Notes under the pieces: model-generated
What the model was told of the DNA's origin: nothing
The model's database searches: none
What the model saw: the letters and a program-made list of their open reading frames with translations, nothing else
Translations under genes and position numbers: made by a program
Source of the DNA: Dichomitus squalens LYAD-421 SS1
Taxonomy: Eukaryota; Basidiomycota; Agaricomycetes; Polyporales; Polyporaceae
Length of the DNA: 64,000 bases
Assembly (NCBI RefSeq): GCF_000275845.1
Contig: NW_006766889.1
Location: 145,021 to 209,020, forward strand
Direction: 5' to 3'
In this document: positions 23,014 to 35,180 of the stretch, one piece after another
Layout of the letters: each line of letters starts with the position of its first letter
Numbering within the stretch: the stretch's first letter is position 1

Positions 23014-25511
23014 ATGGCCCATCAGCAGAGACAACCTCCATACCCGAGATTTATCGCCAACTACCTCCTCGGCCACAAGCTGGGTGCAGGCTTTTCAGGT
23101 GCGTATCTCGCCCTGATTGGCCACATCAGGCACTGACTGGATGCCATAGGCGCCATCTTCTGCGCACGGAATATACACACCAACAAGGAGGTTGCACTCA
23201 AACTCCAGCCTATAGACGAGTCATGTCCAACAAACAAATACGAGCGTGGCTTTTACCCTGCGCTGCAAGGAGGAAAGGGTATGCCTACGCTATGGGCTAG
23301 CGGAACCCAGGGTCCGTGGGATTACCTCGCCATCGACCTCCTCGGCCGCAGCCTCGACTCATTACACCGTGAACTCATGACGAAGCAGGATGTGTGGGAC
23401 CTACGAAGCGTATGTTGTATTGCTGTACAAGTGGTAGGTGACATCCTCCAATCCTACCCCAACCCCTTCTACAAAGATGCAAGAGACCTGGAGTTTGACT
23501 CTTTACTTGGTCCATCCCCACCCCTCTCCTCTCATGCACAGTCCTGATGTTGACATGTCGGATGCTGTCCTGCCCGACGAAAGATCGATAGGCTACGGTT
23601 CATGCATACCCGAGGAGTCCTCCACCGAGATATTCAGCTCGGCAACTGCGTCCTTGGCCTCCAACCTCAACACAAAACTATCTACATGATCGATTTCGGC
23701 TTCTCCAAATTCTACATCGACCAGCGGACAGGAAGACATATTCCCGACAGTAATGAGCCCAGAGACTTCATCGGCAATTACTGGTTCTCGTCAGTGCGCG
23801 TGCACTGTCGCAACAAAGGTGTGTTAGGTGGCACTTTTGTCTTCTGGACGTTTGGGAGGACGGAGATGAGGTAAATGACCGCATGACTTGCACTCGACAC
23901 ATGTCATGGACTCGATGGGTAAACCGGGTCACGGTGCAACCTCGGTTGGACCGGAACCGCCCGCAGGATTTGGCTCTGCCAATCAGGCATTGCAAGCATA
24001 CTTTGCATACACAGGTGGTGCAGGTGTGGCCCGTGCATGTCGGAAGTGTCGTATTTCAGACGGCCACGGTGAAGCACTATTCAGCGCGCAGTGAGTACAC
24101 GATGTGCGCTTTGCTCTCATGTATGCCGTACTCTTACCTCATACCGAGCGCGATGGATGCCCTTCATGTAGCGCATCTCGCAAGAGTCTGAATTGTAACC
24201 GTGACCTTACACCCAGCAGTGAGATTATGAGCGACTTTGTCGATAACATTCCATCCGTTCGCGATGATCTTGCTTTCTGTACACAGCTCGTACTGACGCG
24301 AACATCAGTGCCCTCACGGCGCGACGACATGGAAGCGCTCGCGCTCATGCTCATCCACCTCTTGACTCCCGGCGGGCTCCATTGGACGCGCAACGGCGTG
24401 CCAAAGACCGACGAGGCGCATGATCACCTCATACGCGAGAAGCGCAACGCACGGCCCGAGGACATTTGTCGCGGCCTACCTCCGGTATTCGAGGACTTTT
24501 TGCGGTACTGCCGCAAGCTCGACTTTGCGGCCATGCCGGACTACCAGCACTGGATCGAGGAGTTCCGAGATCTCGCGGACGAGTACGGCTTGGGCGACGT
24601 GGAGGAGTTCGTGTGGCCGTCGCCGTTCCCGGAGGTGCGTCCCGTCTTCTTCGTGCTGGCGCACGTTCGTGCGGGCATGCGTACTGACTGACTGATGCCA
24701 TATTCCCGCATTTGCTTGTCTCGTGTCTTTCGGCTACGCGTGTGCGCCTGCTTCGCGATCACAGCCCACGGTGCGCGTGACAGCAGCGCCCAAGCCGACC
24801 GCACGCATGGACATGAGCGAGCTCAAGGACGTCCTGGACGGCCTCGCGAACCTCCAGCTCGGCACTGAGCGGCAGGTGCTCGCCGAGCGCAACAACCTCG
24901 TCAACCGCGACTCGCCCCCCGCGCTCGACCCGAACGTGAAGGACAAGGGCAAGGGCAAGGCCCCGAGCAAACCTGAGGTGATCGACCTCGTTAGCAGCGA
25001 AGACGACGACGACGAGAACGCCCGCGCCCGCGCGCGGACCAACGCGAACGGGGGCCGACTGACCAAGGCGGCGCGGCTGGCGCAGCTCTCACGCGAGATG
25101 GCGCAGGCGACGGACAACCGGGCGCTCGGGCGGCTCGTGCGCGAGTTCGCGGAGGTGATGCAGGAGAACCGGTCGAAGATGCTGACGAAGGAGGGCTTCG
25201 CGGTGCTCGACGCGCTGCACAAGCAGCTCGCGGACCCGTCCGTGTTCGTCGCGCCGCTGCGGACGAAGGCGGCACGGGCGAGCGGCGCGTCGGAGAACGA
25301 TGTGGCGTCGGGGCGGGAGACGCGGCAGGGGAAGATGAACAAGCTGTACAGGCTGGGGCTCGAGGTGCGCGGCGCGGGGAGCAACACGCAGCTGGCGGGG
25401 ATGGTCGCGGAGTTTGGGCGGGTGATCGACAGGAGCAACGGACGGACGGTCACGAAGGACGGGTTTGGGTTCTTGAACGCGCTGGCGGCGAGGATCGAGG
25501 CGTTGTCGTGA
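23014..25511 (+). CDS. Casein kinase 1-like protein kinase
   Basis: Starts MAHQQRQPPYPRFIANYLLG. Glycine loop HKLGAGFSG|AIFCARN, ATP Lys in EVALKLQP, GPWDYLAIDLLGRSLDSL, then VIDRLRFMHTRGVLHRDIQL and the metal site MIDFGFSKFY. The CK1 activation segment DFIGNYWFSS follows, then SRRDDMEALALMLIHLLTPG and GLPPVFEDFLRYCRKLDF. CK1 enzymes phosphorylate acidic/primed Ser-Thr sites in many pathways. The catalytic loop has Gln where most Ser/Thr kinases have Lys (HRDIQ instead of HRDIK). The ~260-residue tail (from about 24765) contains an acidic VIDLVSSEDDDDEN stretch and two related helical repeats (LAQLSREMAQATDN..; LYRLGLEVRGAGSN..). Most introns are ~60-150 nt, but 23819-24307 is about 490 nt. 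Confidence 0.88.
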
Positions 25512-26343
25512 GGAGCTGGCTTCCGTCTGGCGGGGATGGTCGAGACGACGGGTTTTGTTCGCACTGGGTGTAGACTGAGCGCAGGAGGCGCGGACTCGAG
25601 CGTGGATCTATTGCTGTTGAGATATCTAATGTGTAGGCGTGTTGTCTCTATAGTTCTGTTTCTTGTTGTACATGAATGTTGTTCTGTCCTCAGTGAGAGC
25701 TCGAAATATCGTTGCGCGTATTCGGCCCGCCCCATCCGAGGTCGTAAGCTTGCATGGATTATACTCGCCGAACGAGAGACACGCCGTACGTAACCCATTG
25801 CGGGTTGGCAGTACCAGTGTGAAAGTGGGGGGTGGGACAAAAACCGGGCCCAGCGTCATTAACCAGGGTTGTCGTTGTCAACCGCTATATCTGTCCTGGA
25901 AGCATCCTCCGCGGGTCTTCGGATCCGCCCTTGGACCCAAACAGCGCAGACAGTTGCTTCCCCGAAGCTATCGGAGGCCCTCGAGGCTGGCGTATCGCCC
26001 GTCTCAAGGGCGTCTAGAGCTGCTAGTTGAGGATACTATCGTTCCTGTCGCTTGGCAGGCCCGGCGGCAAGTGAGGCAATGAAGCCAGCTCTTCCGCGTA
26101 CCGCCGGTTTCCTATGGACTGGTTCCAAGAATATTGGCGTCAGCTGGCGAACGGAGAGGGGTCAGGTGGGGAAGAGACGTACTTCATGATGCTTAAAGCA
26201 CGGCGAGAGAAAAGTACTGCGCCGATAATGCAATATAGATGATGTCATGAAAGCTTCAGCCCTTCACAGCTGGTATCGGACTTTGAAGTTGCCTGGAAAT
26301 TGAGGTTGAGATTCGTGAGACTCTTTAGAGGGGTATCAAACAA
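25512..26343. other. Intergenic, no feature seen
   Basis: Probable 3' UTR of the kinase gene, then sequence without coding pattern. Confidence 0.45.
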
Positions 26344-26900
26344 CTACTGTGCGGGATGGGCGCGACTCCTATTGGTATAGCGCAAAGTACGCGTAAGCAC
26401 CGGTCGCGCAACTCGGCGGCCGTGAAGGCATATTTGCGATAGACGCTGTTCAACCAAACACCTGATCTGAGAGAAGAGGAGAATTCCGAGCCAAATCCGG
26501 GAATAACAGAGTTGTGTGATGCTCGTCCAGACGATGAACGGCGTCCTGGTGATCATCGCATGATTCCCAGCAAACGTCGTGAGAGCAGGAGCTCTAAGAG
26601 CACGTAAAAGCAGTCATGTCGTCAGACGAAGGTTTGAACGGAGACGGAGGAGTCATGATCATCGGATGATGGGAGGATACTGACTGTGAGTACAGCTCTT
26701 AGATAGGAAAAGTACGACTTCTTGTAGGGCAGCTTCCAACGTTCGATCAAGCCAAGCATGTTGCTCGTCTGGCGCTCGTGGAAATTGCGGAGCGCTGACC
26801 TTCTAGAGTCGGATGGTGGAATATTGCGCTCCTCCGGACTCCGCCCAAGGCACGGCGTGACGATGATTAATGGGGTAGTATCTGAGAAACGCGCACAAAT
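26344..26900 (-). CDS. Possible spliced gene fragment, unknown product
   Basis: Two stretches on the minus strand look coding rather than random. One (about 26893-26700) reads DTTPLIIVTPCLGRSPEER, then SRRSALRNFHERQTSNMLG and LIERWKLPYKKSYFSYL. It starts at a good acceptor (TTTCTCAG) and ends near GTCAGT. The second (about 26590-26440) follows a CTCTTAG acceptor and reads ALTTFAGNHAMITRTPFIV, WTSITQLCYSRIWLGILLFS, a likely membrane helix. The junction between them does not keep phase with canonical sites, so it may be a relic. No family recognised. Confidence 0.25.
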
Positions 26901-27541
26901 GCGCCCACGGTGTATTTCACATGGGCGTGAGGGGCTACACGAATGATGAAGGGAGCGATGTCGGACAAGTCGGGTCCATCACGCCGCCGGAGGAAGAAAA
27001 AGGGCAGGAACGGGCATAGGCAGACATGGGTCATTCTTGCGACAGTTGGGGGGGAACGGTGGCTGCTGCTTGGCAGGAGGTTGAGACTTACATGGAAGAG
27101 CACAGGCCGGTTGTCAGAGAAGGCGCGCAGAGCGCGCATTTGCTTCCGAGAACCGCTGGCATGGGCGTTGGGCAAAGGTGGGGGACAAGTAACGACTGCA
27201 GATCGTCGCTGGTGGGAGGCGACGATCTAGAGTTGGCTGGACTGGCGACGGGGCAGCGCAGCCTATCAATCATCCAAGCGAGGCGAGGGGCAGCGAGAGT
27301 GGGCAGCGGAGGGAATGGCATGATTGGCATCGAGTAACCCCAAAGCGAACGTGAAGAGCTCTCGCCCGGGAGAAGCCGCGCCCAACCGGTCTCCCCATAA
27401 AAATCGGCAATCCAATTCGCCAACCCCGCCTCTCTCCTCCTCTGTCCCCCCATAGAGTCCCCATAGACGGCCCCGGCTCCTTAGACTTCCTGGTTCCTCC
27501 CCTTCCCCTCCTTCCCTTACTCTCCGGCTAATTCGCCCAAA
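26901..27541. promoter_or_regulatory. Upstream region of FAD2
   Basis: Contains no clear gene. A pyrimidine-rich block at about 27497-27530 (runs of CCTTCC and CTCC) lies just upstream of the FAD2 ATG, typical of strongly expressed basidiomycete genes. No TATA box is obvious. Confidence 0.45.
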
Positions 27542-29273
27542 ATGTCGACAAAGACCTCATCCAAAAGGGTGACCGTCGAGCAGATCCCCTTCGTGATCCC
27601 GGATCTCACCGTGAAGGACCTGCTTTCTGCCATTCCGTGAGTACAACCCGCCAGATGGTGACTTCCGGTCCCGCTGACCCCACACGGCCCAATAGTGCGC
27701 ACTGCAACAAGCGGTCCGCGCTCAGGTCTGGGTCCTATGTGTGAGTGTCCATCCCAAAACGCGCCTTTTGACGTGTCATCTCGCGCCATACTCACCCTTA
27801 CCCCAGTGTGATGGACCTTGCCATTATTGGCGCCATCTACAAGGGCACGTACTTCCTCGACGCGCTTCTCACCCCAGGGAACATCGAGCTTCCTCACCCC
27901 GCTCTGTATCCTGCGGCGCGCCTTGTGCTCTGGGCATTCTACTCTTTCTTTGTCGGCCTTTTCGCGACCGGCCTCTGGGTCATTGCCCATGAATGTGGAC
28001 ACCAGGCATTCTCCGAAAGCAAGACCATTAACAACGCCGTCGGCTGGGTCCTCCACTCCGCGTAAGTGGAATGCGCTGTTACTAGCGCTTCTTGTCTCTA
28101 AGGGGAATGACCGGGCTGACATGTGATATCCCCCAAACCTTGCGATTGAATGCGCTCCTCTTCCCTCTTTCGACGCGTAGACTGGGCGTTCCTTACCACG
28201 CGTGGCGTATCACGCACGCGAAGCATCATGCTTCCACTGGCCACATGACGCAGGATCAGGTCTTCGTTCCCCGCACTCGTTCTGAACTTAGTCTCCCTCC
28301 GTTTGACCCCACCAAGGAGGACCTCGCCGGTTCCAGCGTCTCGGAGGAGGTTATGAAGGAACTTTGGGACGCGCTTGGCGACTCTCCCATCGGTGCCATC
28401 TATGGATCGCTCCGTTACCTCGTGAGTACCGTAGTTGTACGTAGTAGTGAAATTGTGACTGACCTATCTCAGGTTGGTGGCTGGCCCGCGTACCTCATCG
28501 TGAACGCTTCCGGCCAACCGCGGTACCCTAAGGAGACGAACCGTGAGTGTACCGGATGCCTGCAGGTCGAGCAGTAGACTAATAATTTCCCTAGACTTTG
28601 ACCCTGCTGCTGTCATGTTCCGCCCTGACCAGCGCGGCCAGATCATCATCTCCAACGCCGGAATCTTCCTCTGGATGGCCGCTGTTGGGTACTCTATCTA
28701 TCAATGGGGTTTCTTCGAGATCTTCCGTGTCTATCTTGTTCCCTACCTCTGGTGCGTTGTAAAGAACGCGTCTCATTGAACTAAGTGCTGACGTCATTTA
28801 CACGTAGGGTTAACCACTGGCTTGTCTTGATCACTTTCCTCCAGCACACCGACCCCCTGCTTCCCCACTACCGTGCATCCGAGTTCACCTTCCCCCGCGG
28901 CGCCCTTTCAACCCTCGACCGCAACCTGCTCGGCGACTTGGGCCCGATCATGGGCTGGCTCGGTGCCTTTGCGACCCACGGCATCTCGGAGACCCACGTT
29001 GCGCACCACGTCTCCAGCAAGATTCCCCACTACCACGCATGGGAGGCGACCGACGCCCTCCGCAAGCGTCTCGCGCAGCACGGCATTCAGCTCGAGGGCC
29101 GTCCCGGTGGCTGGGCGGAGGTCTACCGTGTGTTCAAGGAGTGCAAGTTCGTCGAGGACGAGGGTGACATTGTCTTCTACAAGAACGCGTACGGCCTCGC
29201 GGCTACCAAGCCTGTGTTCAACGACAACACCGCGAGCGACTCGGGTATCGAGATATTCGACAAGGAGTCGTAA
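27542..29273 (+). CDS. FAD2: Delta-12 fatty acid desaturase
   Basis: Seven exons encode an ER membrane desaturase that converts oleate to linoleate. Start MSTKTSSKRVTVEQIPFV, then DLTVKDLLSAIP. The three histidine boxes that bind the di-iron centre are present: HECGH (about 27990), HAKHH (about 28218) and HVAHH (about 28995). Hydrophobic pairs (LVLWAFYSFFVGLFATGLWV; IFLWMAAVGYSIYQWGFF) fit a four-helix desaturase. VPYHAWRITHAKHHASTGHM and the C-terminal block SETHVAHHVSSKIPHYHA are near-invariant in fungal FAD2. Introns are ~50-60 nt and all exon joins keep phase. Stop at 29271-29273. No omega-3-specific signature was looked for, so delta-12/omega-3 bifunctionality is not excluded. Confidence 0.95.
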
Positions 29274-30181
29274 ATGTTGGCGTCCCTTCTTCGATACCTC
29301 CGTATTGTCCCTCCATCCGCTCGCTGCTCGCATCATCGCTGTTGATACCTCGTCCCTCCCACCTCGCAACTTTCCGTCCTCTACTGTCCACGATTAATCC
29401 CAAACAAGCACATGCGACATCACCCACTCAAAGCCGCTCATACACAGCTACTGTCCCCCCTCTCCCCTCGCACGTAAATGCATCTAGACATTGGCCACGC
29501 TGTTTCTCTTACTGCATAGAAGGAGTTCGTGCGTCTCGGCCGCCACGCCGTGTATGTGGGGCAGTGGTTGGTCGTTCGCTGTGCGCGCGCGGGTGCATCG
29601 GAAAATGCGCTTGTAGGACGATGTACAAGAACGAGATATTCACGGAAGTAGGCTAGAGAGCGCAGTAATGATATAGAATTCAGAAACAGATATGTTGGCA
29701 CGCGTGTGGTGTGCCGAGCGCGCGATGTCGGTCACTGGATGCGTCAGGTCAAAAACTCGGGTAATGTGAAGTCCATCTTGTAGAACTCATCGAACGTAGG
29801 GCGTAGGACATACATCCTGTGGAGTAGTTTCCAATGAGCAGCTCAGCAGCGGACGAGGCTAACACTTGCGGCGTTGTTGATAAATATAACCCACACTCAT
29901 GGACTGAAAGGGGTACCAAAAAGAGAAAAAACCCATGAAGATACAGTGGACTGCCTAGTTTTGGGTTGGCATACAACATACGTCGTGATCATACCGGTCG
30001 GCGGTCTCGCGGGAATGGGCGTGAGGGGTAGTGGGAGATGGTTCACACAACAGAGCAAAGCAGAGTGATGATGATGGATGATGAAGAGTGCCCAAACCAG
30101 CAGAGCGCAAAACCGCGTGCGCAATCACCAGCCTACTAATCTTCGGCAGCAATGCAGGAGGCAGGGAACGGGACCGAGCAT
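29274..30181. other. Intergenic between convergent FAD2 and RPS19
   Basis: About 900 bp of 3' flanks. No ORF with coding features; no repeat recognised. Confidence 0.5.
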
Positions 30182-30879
30182 CTACTCCTCATCCTCCTCC
30201 TCTTCCTCTTCTTCCTCATCCTCCTCGGCCTCCCGAGCCGCCTCGACTACTGCGGTCGCGATACGGTCAAGATCACGCTGACCGTCCTGGGAGATACGGC
30301 GACCGCCGTTCTCCGTCTGCTCGAGCACGCCGATCTTCTCGAGCGACTGGCAGATCTTGCGCTGCACGGAGGCGGACGCGTCTGCGTGGTGCGAGGGGCG
30401 GTTACCGCGGCGATTGCGGCCACCGTGGAGCTTGGTGAGGGCACCGATGCCAACGTCTTTCCGGAGGTAGATGTGTCTTGCAACGGCGGCTGTTCCAATA
30501 AAGGAGAGTAGGAGAAGGAATGAGGATCGTTGAGGCATGGAGGATTAATGAGAATGCGGAAGTGGAAATGAGGGCACGGAGGTTCGAGAGATGTCAGAGA
30601 TTACACAGGCATTCGCATATACATAATCGAAGTGTACGGACCTGCGCGGACGTAGTACCAATCGGGGTCGTATGGTGCAAGCTCCTTGAAGGAGCCGGTT
30701 TTGACAAGGTCAACCCAGGTGGGCACCTCAAGCTTGCCCGAACGCTTGAGGTGGGATGCGTATGCGGAGATGAAGGCCTCCGCGCTGTGGTAGGGGTACC
30801 CGCCAAAGGTCGGGTCAGACGTCCGTTCGCCGCATTATATGGAGCAATGTGCGCACCTGATGTCTCGAACGCCCGGCAT
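30182..30879 (-). CDS. RPS19: 40S ribosomal protein eS19 with acidic tail
   Basis: Three exons. Exon 1 (from the ATG at 30879) encodes MPGVRDI. Exon 2 encodes [38 protein letters not shown] and [10 protein letters not shown]. Exon 3 encodes [40 protein letters not shown] and [20 protein letters not shown]. This is the full eS19 fold, a small-subunit head protein needed for 18S rRNA maturation. The C-terminus runs on after the usual end into about 15 consecutive Glu/Asp residues ([14 protein letters not shown]), encoded by a GAG/GAA-rich repeat next to the stop at 30182. The acidic tail is not part of the conserved fold. Confidence 0.95.
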
Positions 30880-31977
30880 TTTGAGTGATGGGGAGAAGAG
30901 AAGAGATTATCTTGAGGACGGGGCGGAATACGGCGGGCGCGTCGTTGGCGGTGGTGTGTGGAATGCGGCAAGCGGCAAAATTGAGTTCGAAGCCAGCCGT
31001 CAGTTCTGTGCAGTTCTGCGCTTAGTCAGCCTTCCGATTCAGGAAGGCGGCTATGCTCCACCTAAGTATACGTACTGGCGTGCATCCTTGTAAGGCTGGG
31101 AAGAGATCTGTTGTCCGAAGTCCTCTTGCTTCCTACTTCAAGGTGATCCGCTCGATCTCATGATATGCTTTGTCATGATCCCGCTGGCTGTTCGTTGCTC
31201 GGAGCTTGTCCCTACTCCCCACCGCGGTAGAAAGTGTCAGTGCTGAGGGCTGTTTACTGATTTCTTGACCACTCGACATCTGACAATGTTACGCAGGCCT
31301 CCTGACAGCAATTCTCGTCAGTGATTGAGAAATAAGGTGAGGCTAGGTCATTGGGCAAGTCCGCGCTAGGCACAAGGGCGATGAGCGGTAATATGGTTGG
31401 TCGACTTATATCCGCACCAGCCAGTGCATTTGGCGGTAATCTACTTACACGCAGTAGCTTCTACATCTTCTACATCTCAAGGGCACTGATAGGTCGCAGG
31501 CTGTCGTCCGCGTGCAGAATTGAGGGAGGTATAGGCATTCGTCCGAAGCCATCCGCCAGGTGTCAGGGTTTAATCTGGTCAACTTATAGTCATTGCTCAC
31601 ACTTCCTCCCACTTCTCGGCATTATGATTATGGCTTTTGCATAGTAATTCCGCATCCTACATGTGGAGCCAACTACAGTGGACAGTACTTGTTATGCGTC
31701 AAAACAGACTCCCATATACTATTTGGTGTCTTGTGAGTCATCAGTCTCCTTGTCAGACAAGCCGCTGATATGCACCCGGTGCTCCTGACGCTCTCTCAAC
31801 TTAAAGTTATGTTCTCACAATGTGCCTTAGAATAGCTTCTTATCGTCAGTTTGATGATTGCGAAGGCTCCTAGTCGTACTTATAGGAGCTTCGACGAGTC
31901 GGTGTGCGGGGCATCTCCCACCTAACGGTCTTGCTTCTAATCCAGAATCCCAAGACAACGAACTCGACGGAGCACTG
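30880..31977. other. Intergenic, 1.1 kb
   Basis: Holds the RPS19 promoter at its left end. Nothing else is recognisable. Confidence 0.45.
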
Positions 31978-34080
31978 ATGGATCCTCTACCTGCCTTAGA
32001 CAATATCTTCGGGGCCATATTCGTGGGCTACAGCCTTGGACTAGCGTTAGCGGCTTAGCCAAATGCTTACTCACATCACGCTGAATTTGGCGGTCCCAGA
32101 GTATACGGGTCGAACCTTCAGCAATCATACCGATACTTTCGACTCCATTCAGCTGATCGCTGGTCGTTGAAGGCGGTGGTACGTCTTGCATCGCGTTTTT
32201 GTGTGCGTGACTGTTAACCTACATCCGGTTGCATCAGGTCGTATTACTGCTGTGAGCCGATTCACTAGGACGGTTGGATATATGAGTGTGTATCTCACAT
32301 CGGTCGTCAGTGTCCTGGACACAGTCCATATGGGGACAATCGCGCAGATATTGTAGGTCCCCTTCTGACGCCGTGAGATTCCCTGATACGAAACATCGCA
32401 GGTACCACTACTTAATCTCCAGCTTCTTTGATCCTTTTGCGCTGCTGACCAGGAACTGGTGAGCGAAGTGAAGTAAAATTCTGGTCGTGCGAGCCTCTCA
32501 GGACTCCTCACTCGCCTCCGCTTTACAGGTGTACATTGGTACGTTTCATCAGTTCACACTGGCATGTCGAATGCACTATTGAACGCGCTCCTTTTGTCAC
32601 GCAGACCATGCCGCTCTTCTTCGTAAGTCATATGATCGCATTGCATATACGTTGTATGTGATGCAATGAGAGACAATAGGACGCAACCGTCGTCGTGGCC
32701 CAAGGGTAGGCATGCTCCTCTGGATTCTGCTCGCACAGTAGCTTCAGGCTGACCAAGCTTTGGGTAAGGTTCTATGTCCGGCGAATTTACACGAGTGCGT
32801 CCTAGCAGTGCCGTTATTCAGAGTCCACGTCATCATGACCTTCAACGCATTTTAGTGAATCGCGGCTACCGCCCTATTCTGCTCCTCATTGTGAGTTCGA
32901 GCATGCACTCGTCGGAATGGATATTGAAAATGTCCACAGGTCGTATTGATGCTGGTAGAGTCGAGTATGTATGCGCAACCACCGAAAGTCATTCAAACTG
33001 ACATGAACTCGGACTGTGTGCGAAGGCCTTGCCATAGGTCAGTGGGAGATGATTATCTTAGCCGTGCTTCTATTGATGTCAGGAGCCTTCAGCATCCACC
33101 AAAGTGGCGTAAGTTTCGGCACTTCTCCTACTGCAGTCTGGCGTACAGCTGATAAGAGGCTTCCAGGTTTGGTCTCGCGCCTCTGTATTCTCCAGATCTA
33201 CAGCTGTCATTGGTGAGTCATGATGCCTAGCGGCAGGTCACGGCGCGTACCATATCCAAGACTGGCCACGGGTGCGACTGATCAACGTCTGATAACTGTC
33301 GTGAATATTTGTAGTGGCAGCGACTCAACCTCGTGGGCATAGCAATAGCTGTCCTAACCGACCTACTCCTTGCGAGTACCCTAGTGTATATTTTGCGTAG
33401 AGCGCGCACAGAGTTTAACAAGTTTGTCTCAAGCTGGCTATTGGCTACAAGTCCTAATCATCATGCCCCCTACAGCACAAATTCGCTACTCGATACGCTC
33501 ATCGTCTACACTGTGAACACCTGTGAGATCCACCCAGAATACTACGTACCCAGATACTGACCATTCCCTATGCCCCAGGTGTCTTGACTGGGTGCGTTTC
33601 CTTCGGTACTCATACTCATGGGCATAACATTGACGGTCACAACCCAGCGGCTTTCTCGTGCTTGGCTTGATCTTCGTAAGTCCTTGAGACAGCTTGCTCC
33701 CGCAGAAGTTAATTCGGGCGTGCGTGAGAAGCTAGCTGCCTTTCCAGAAACCGACATTTTCCTCGGATTCCTCATACCGGGTGCAAGGAGTATGGTCTTC
33801 CACTCGCTCATTCTGGCGTGTATCTGAGGCAGGTATCCTCTTCTGCAGCGTACACAGCCTCCGTTCTAGCAGTGTACGACGAAAATCCTTGTTCTCATTA
33901 TGTATCGTTGCACTGACCCTTTCCGTGGACAGTCTAAACTCCAGGAAGTCGCTGTCTGAGCGTATCATGAAGACAAATGATGCCGGAACGTTCGGATTGG
34001 TAAGCTTCAGAACGCCCAAATTATCTGGAGGAGCCATCATTTCGCCTGATTCTGGTGAGGTGAGGTATTTTCAAGTCTGA
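31978..34080 (+). CDS. DUF6534-type seven-TM protein, copy 1
   Basis: About 20 exons join in one frame to ~327 residues. The start is MDPLPALDNIFGAIFVGYSL. Then come AVYGSNLQQSYRYFRLHSA, VLDTVHMGTIAQIL|YHYLIS, SFFDPFALLTRNW, GYRPILLLI|VVLMLVES, QWEMIILAVLLLMSGAF, the DUF6534-like block QRLNLVGIAIAVLTDLLLAS with YILRRARTEFNKNTNSLLD, then TLIVYTVNTCVLTGGFLVLG, FPETDIFLGFLIPGARTYTA and SVLAVLNSRKSLSER. The order and spacing match Agaricomycete DUF6534 membrane proteins, which have seven hydrophobic segments and no known function. Exons are tiny (including 10, 14, 18 and 13 nt) and all introns use GT-AG sites of about 50-65 nt. No stop or frameshift is needed. A tandem paralogue follows 1.6 kb downstream. 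Confidence 0.82.
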
Positions 34081-35133
34081 GTGCGTGATCAACGGGGCTG
34101 ATATTGTTCTCCATAAAAGAACCTGGTCCATCGCACCTCTTCCATACACTTCCAAAACCTGGACTTTGTCACAACGGGCACCGAATTCAGGGATTCAACG
34201 GGAGGGAACCAGAGCGTCACCGATGTATTCGTGAGCTGAGAGCTGAGCGGCGGTGGCAGTCGTGGCATCTGAGTCCCGCCCTTCAGCGGTACAGAAAGAC
34301 TCACTTTCTCCGTGTATCTCTTTATTTTTGTACTTTATGAAATTACTGTGGATCTGAGCCGGTTCTGGACCACAGTGGGACCAATCAAGCTGTCGACGTA
34401 GCTTGCCGGGTCGTACGGCGACACCAGCGCCTTTCATGGGCGGCTCTCCACCTGGTTGCAGTTTTCAAACGGTAACAATATTGTGACTGCTGGAGTCGTT
34501 AACTCTACTTAGCCCGAGTTCACCTCACCTCTTCGACGTTTATAGCACGCTAGGGGTGACCTTTCAATTCATGGTCGTGGTTCATTGGATCTCAGAGGGA
34601 AATATCAGTCCATCTGTCAACATTCCTACTGTCTACGCCTGGCATCTCAGGACTGCGTGACGGCGGGTTACGTTGCGGTGGTAGTTGTTGTAGTTGCGGG
34701 GCAGGGAGCTGGTACGTCGAGTCTTTTCTCATGGAACAGTCTATTGACCGTGGTCGGACAAGTGAAGTCTTCACCTGATCAACCGGGGTTATAACGTTCG
34801 ATTTGAGGTTCCCGAGAGACGTCCCGCCTCTGGTAGGGCTTCTTCCGTCCCGAGTTCTAGATCCGTTATAGAGCGGGACAGCTGAACCCACAATGAGGCA
34901 CCGGCCTGTGCTCACTTGTGTCACTGATCCTTCTATCGCCATATTGTTGACTGACACCGATTGGGACCATGTCAGATGCCGAGCGCCACCGATTCGCCGT
35001 GTACCTAGGAGATAGGCGTTCCGACTTTGCGGCCGGTAACGGTTTTCTGCTTCATCTTTCTCGTGAGTGGCGCTGCGAGCCTATTTCGCCTCAGGCATTT
35101 CAGAGGGCACTGTTGTAACTAATTCTTATTCTC
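34081..35133. other. Spacer between the two 7TM genes, left part
   Basis: No recognisable gene; short ORFs on both strands lack splice logic and motifs. AT content is slightly higher than in the flanking genes. Confidence 0.45.
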
Positions 35134-35180
35134 CCACCACACAGGCCGACAGCCAGCCTGGCTGTCGGCCTGTGTGGTGG
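35134..35180. repeat. Perfect 23-bp inverted repeat (palindrome 1)
   Basis: Arms 35134-35156 and 35158-35180 are exact reverse complements around a single base at 35157. The left arm starts CCACCACACAGGCC. Could form a 23-bp hairpin or cruciform. Confidence 0.95.

Noticed and set aside
24734..25840. 368-codon minus-strand ORF opposite the kinase tail
   Set aside because: Antisense shadow of a real, in-frame-spliced exon with strong third-position GC bias.
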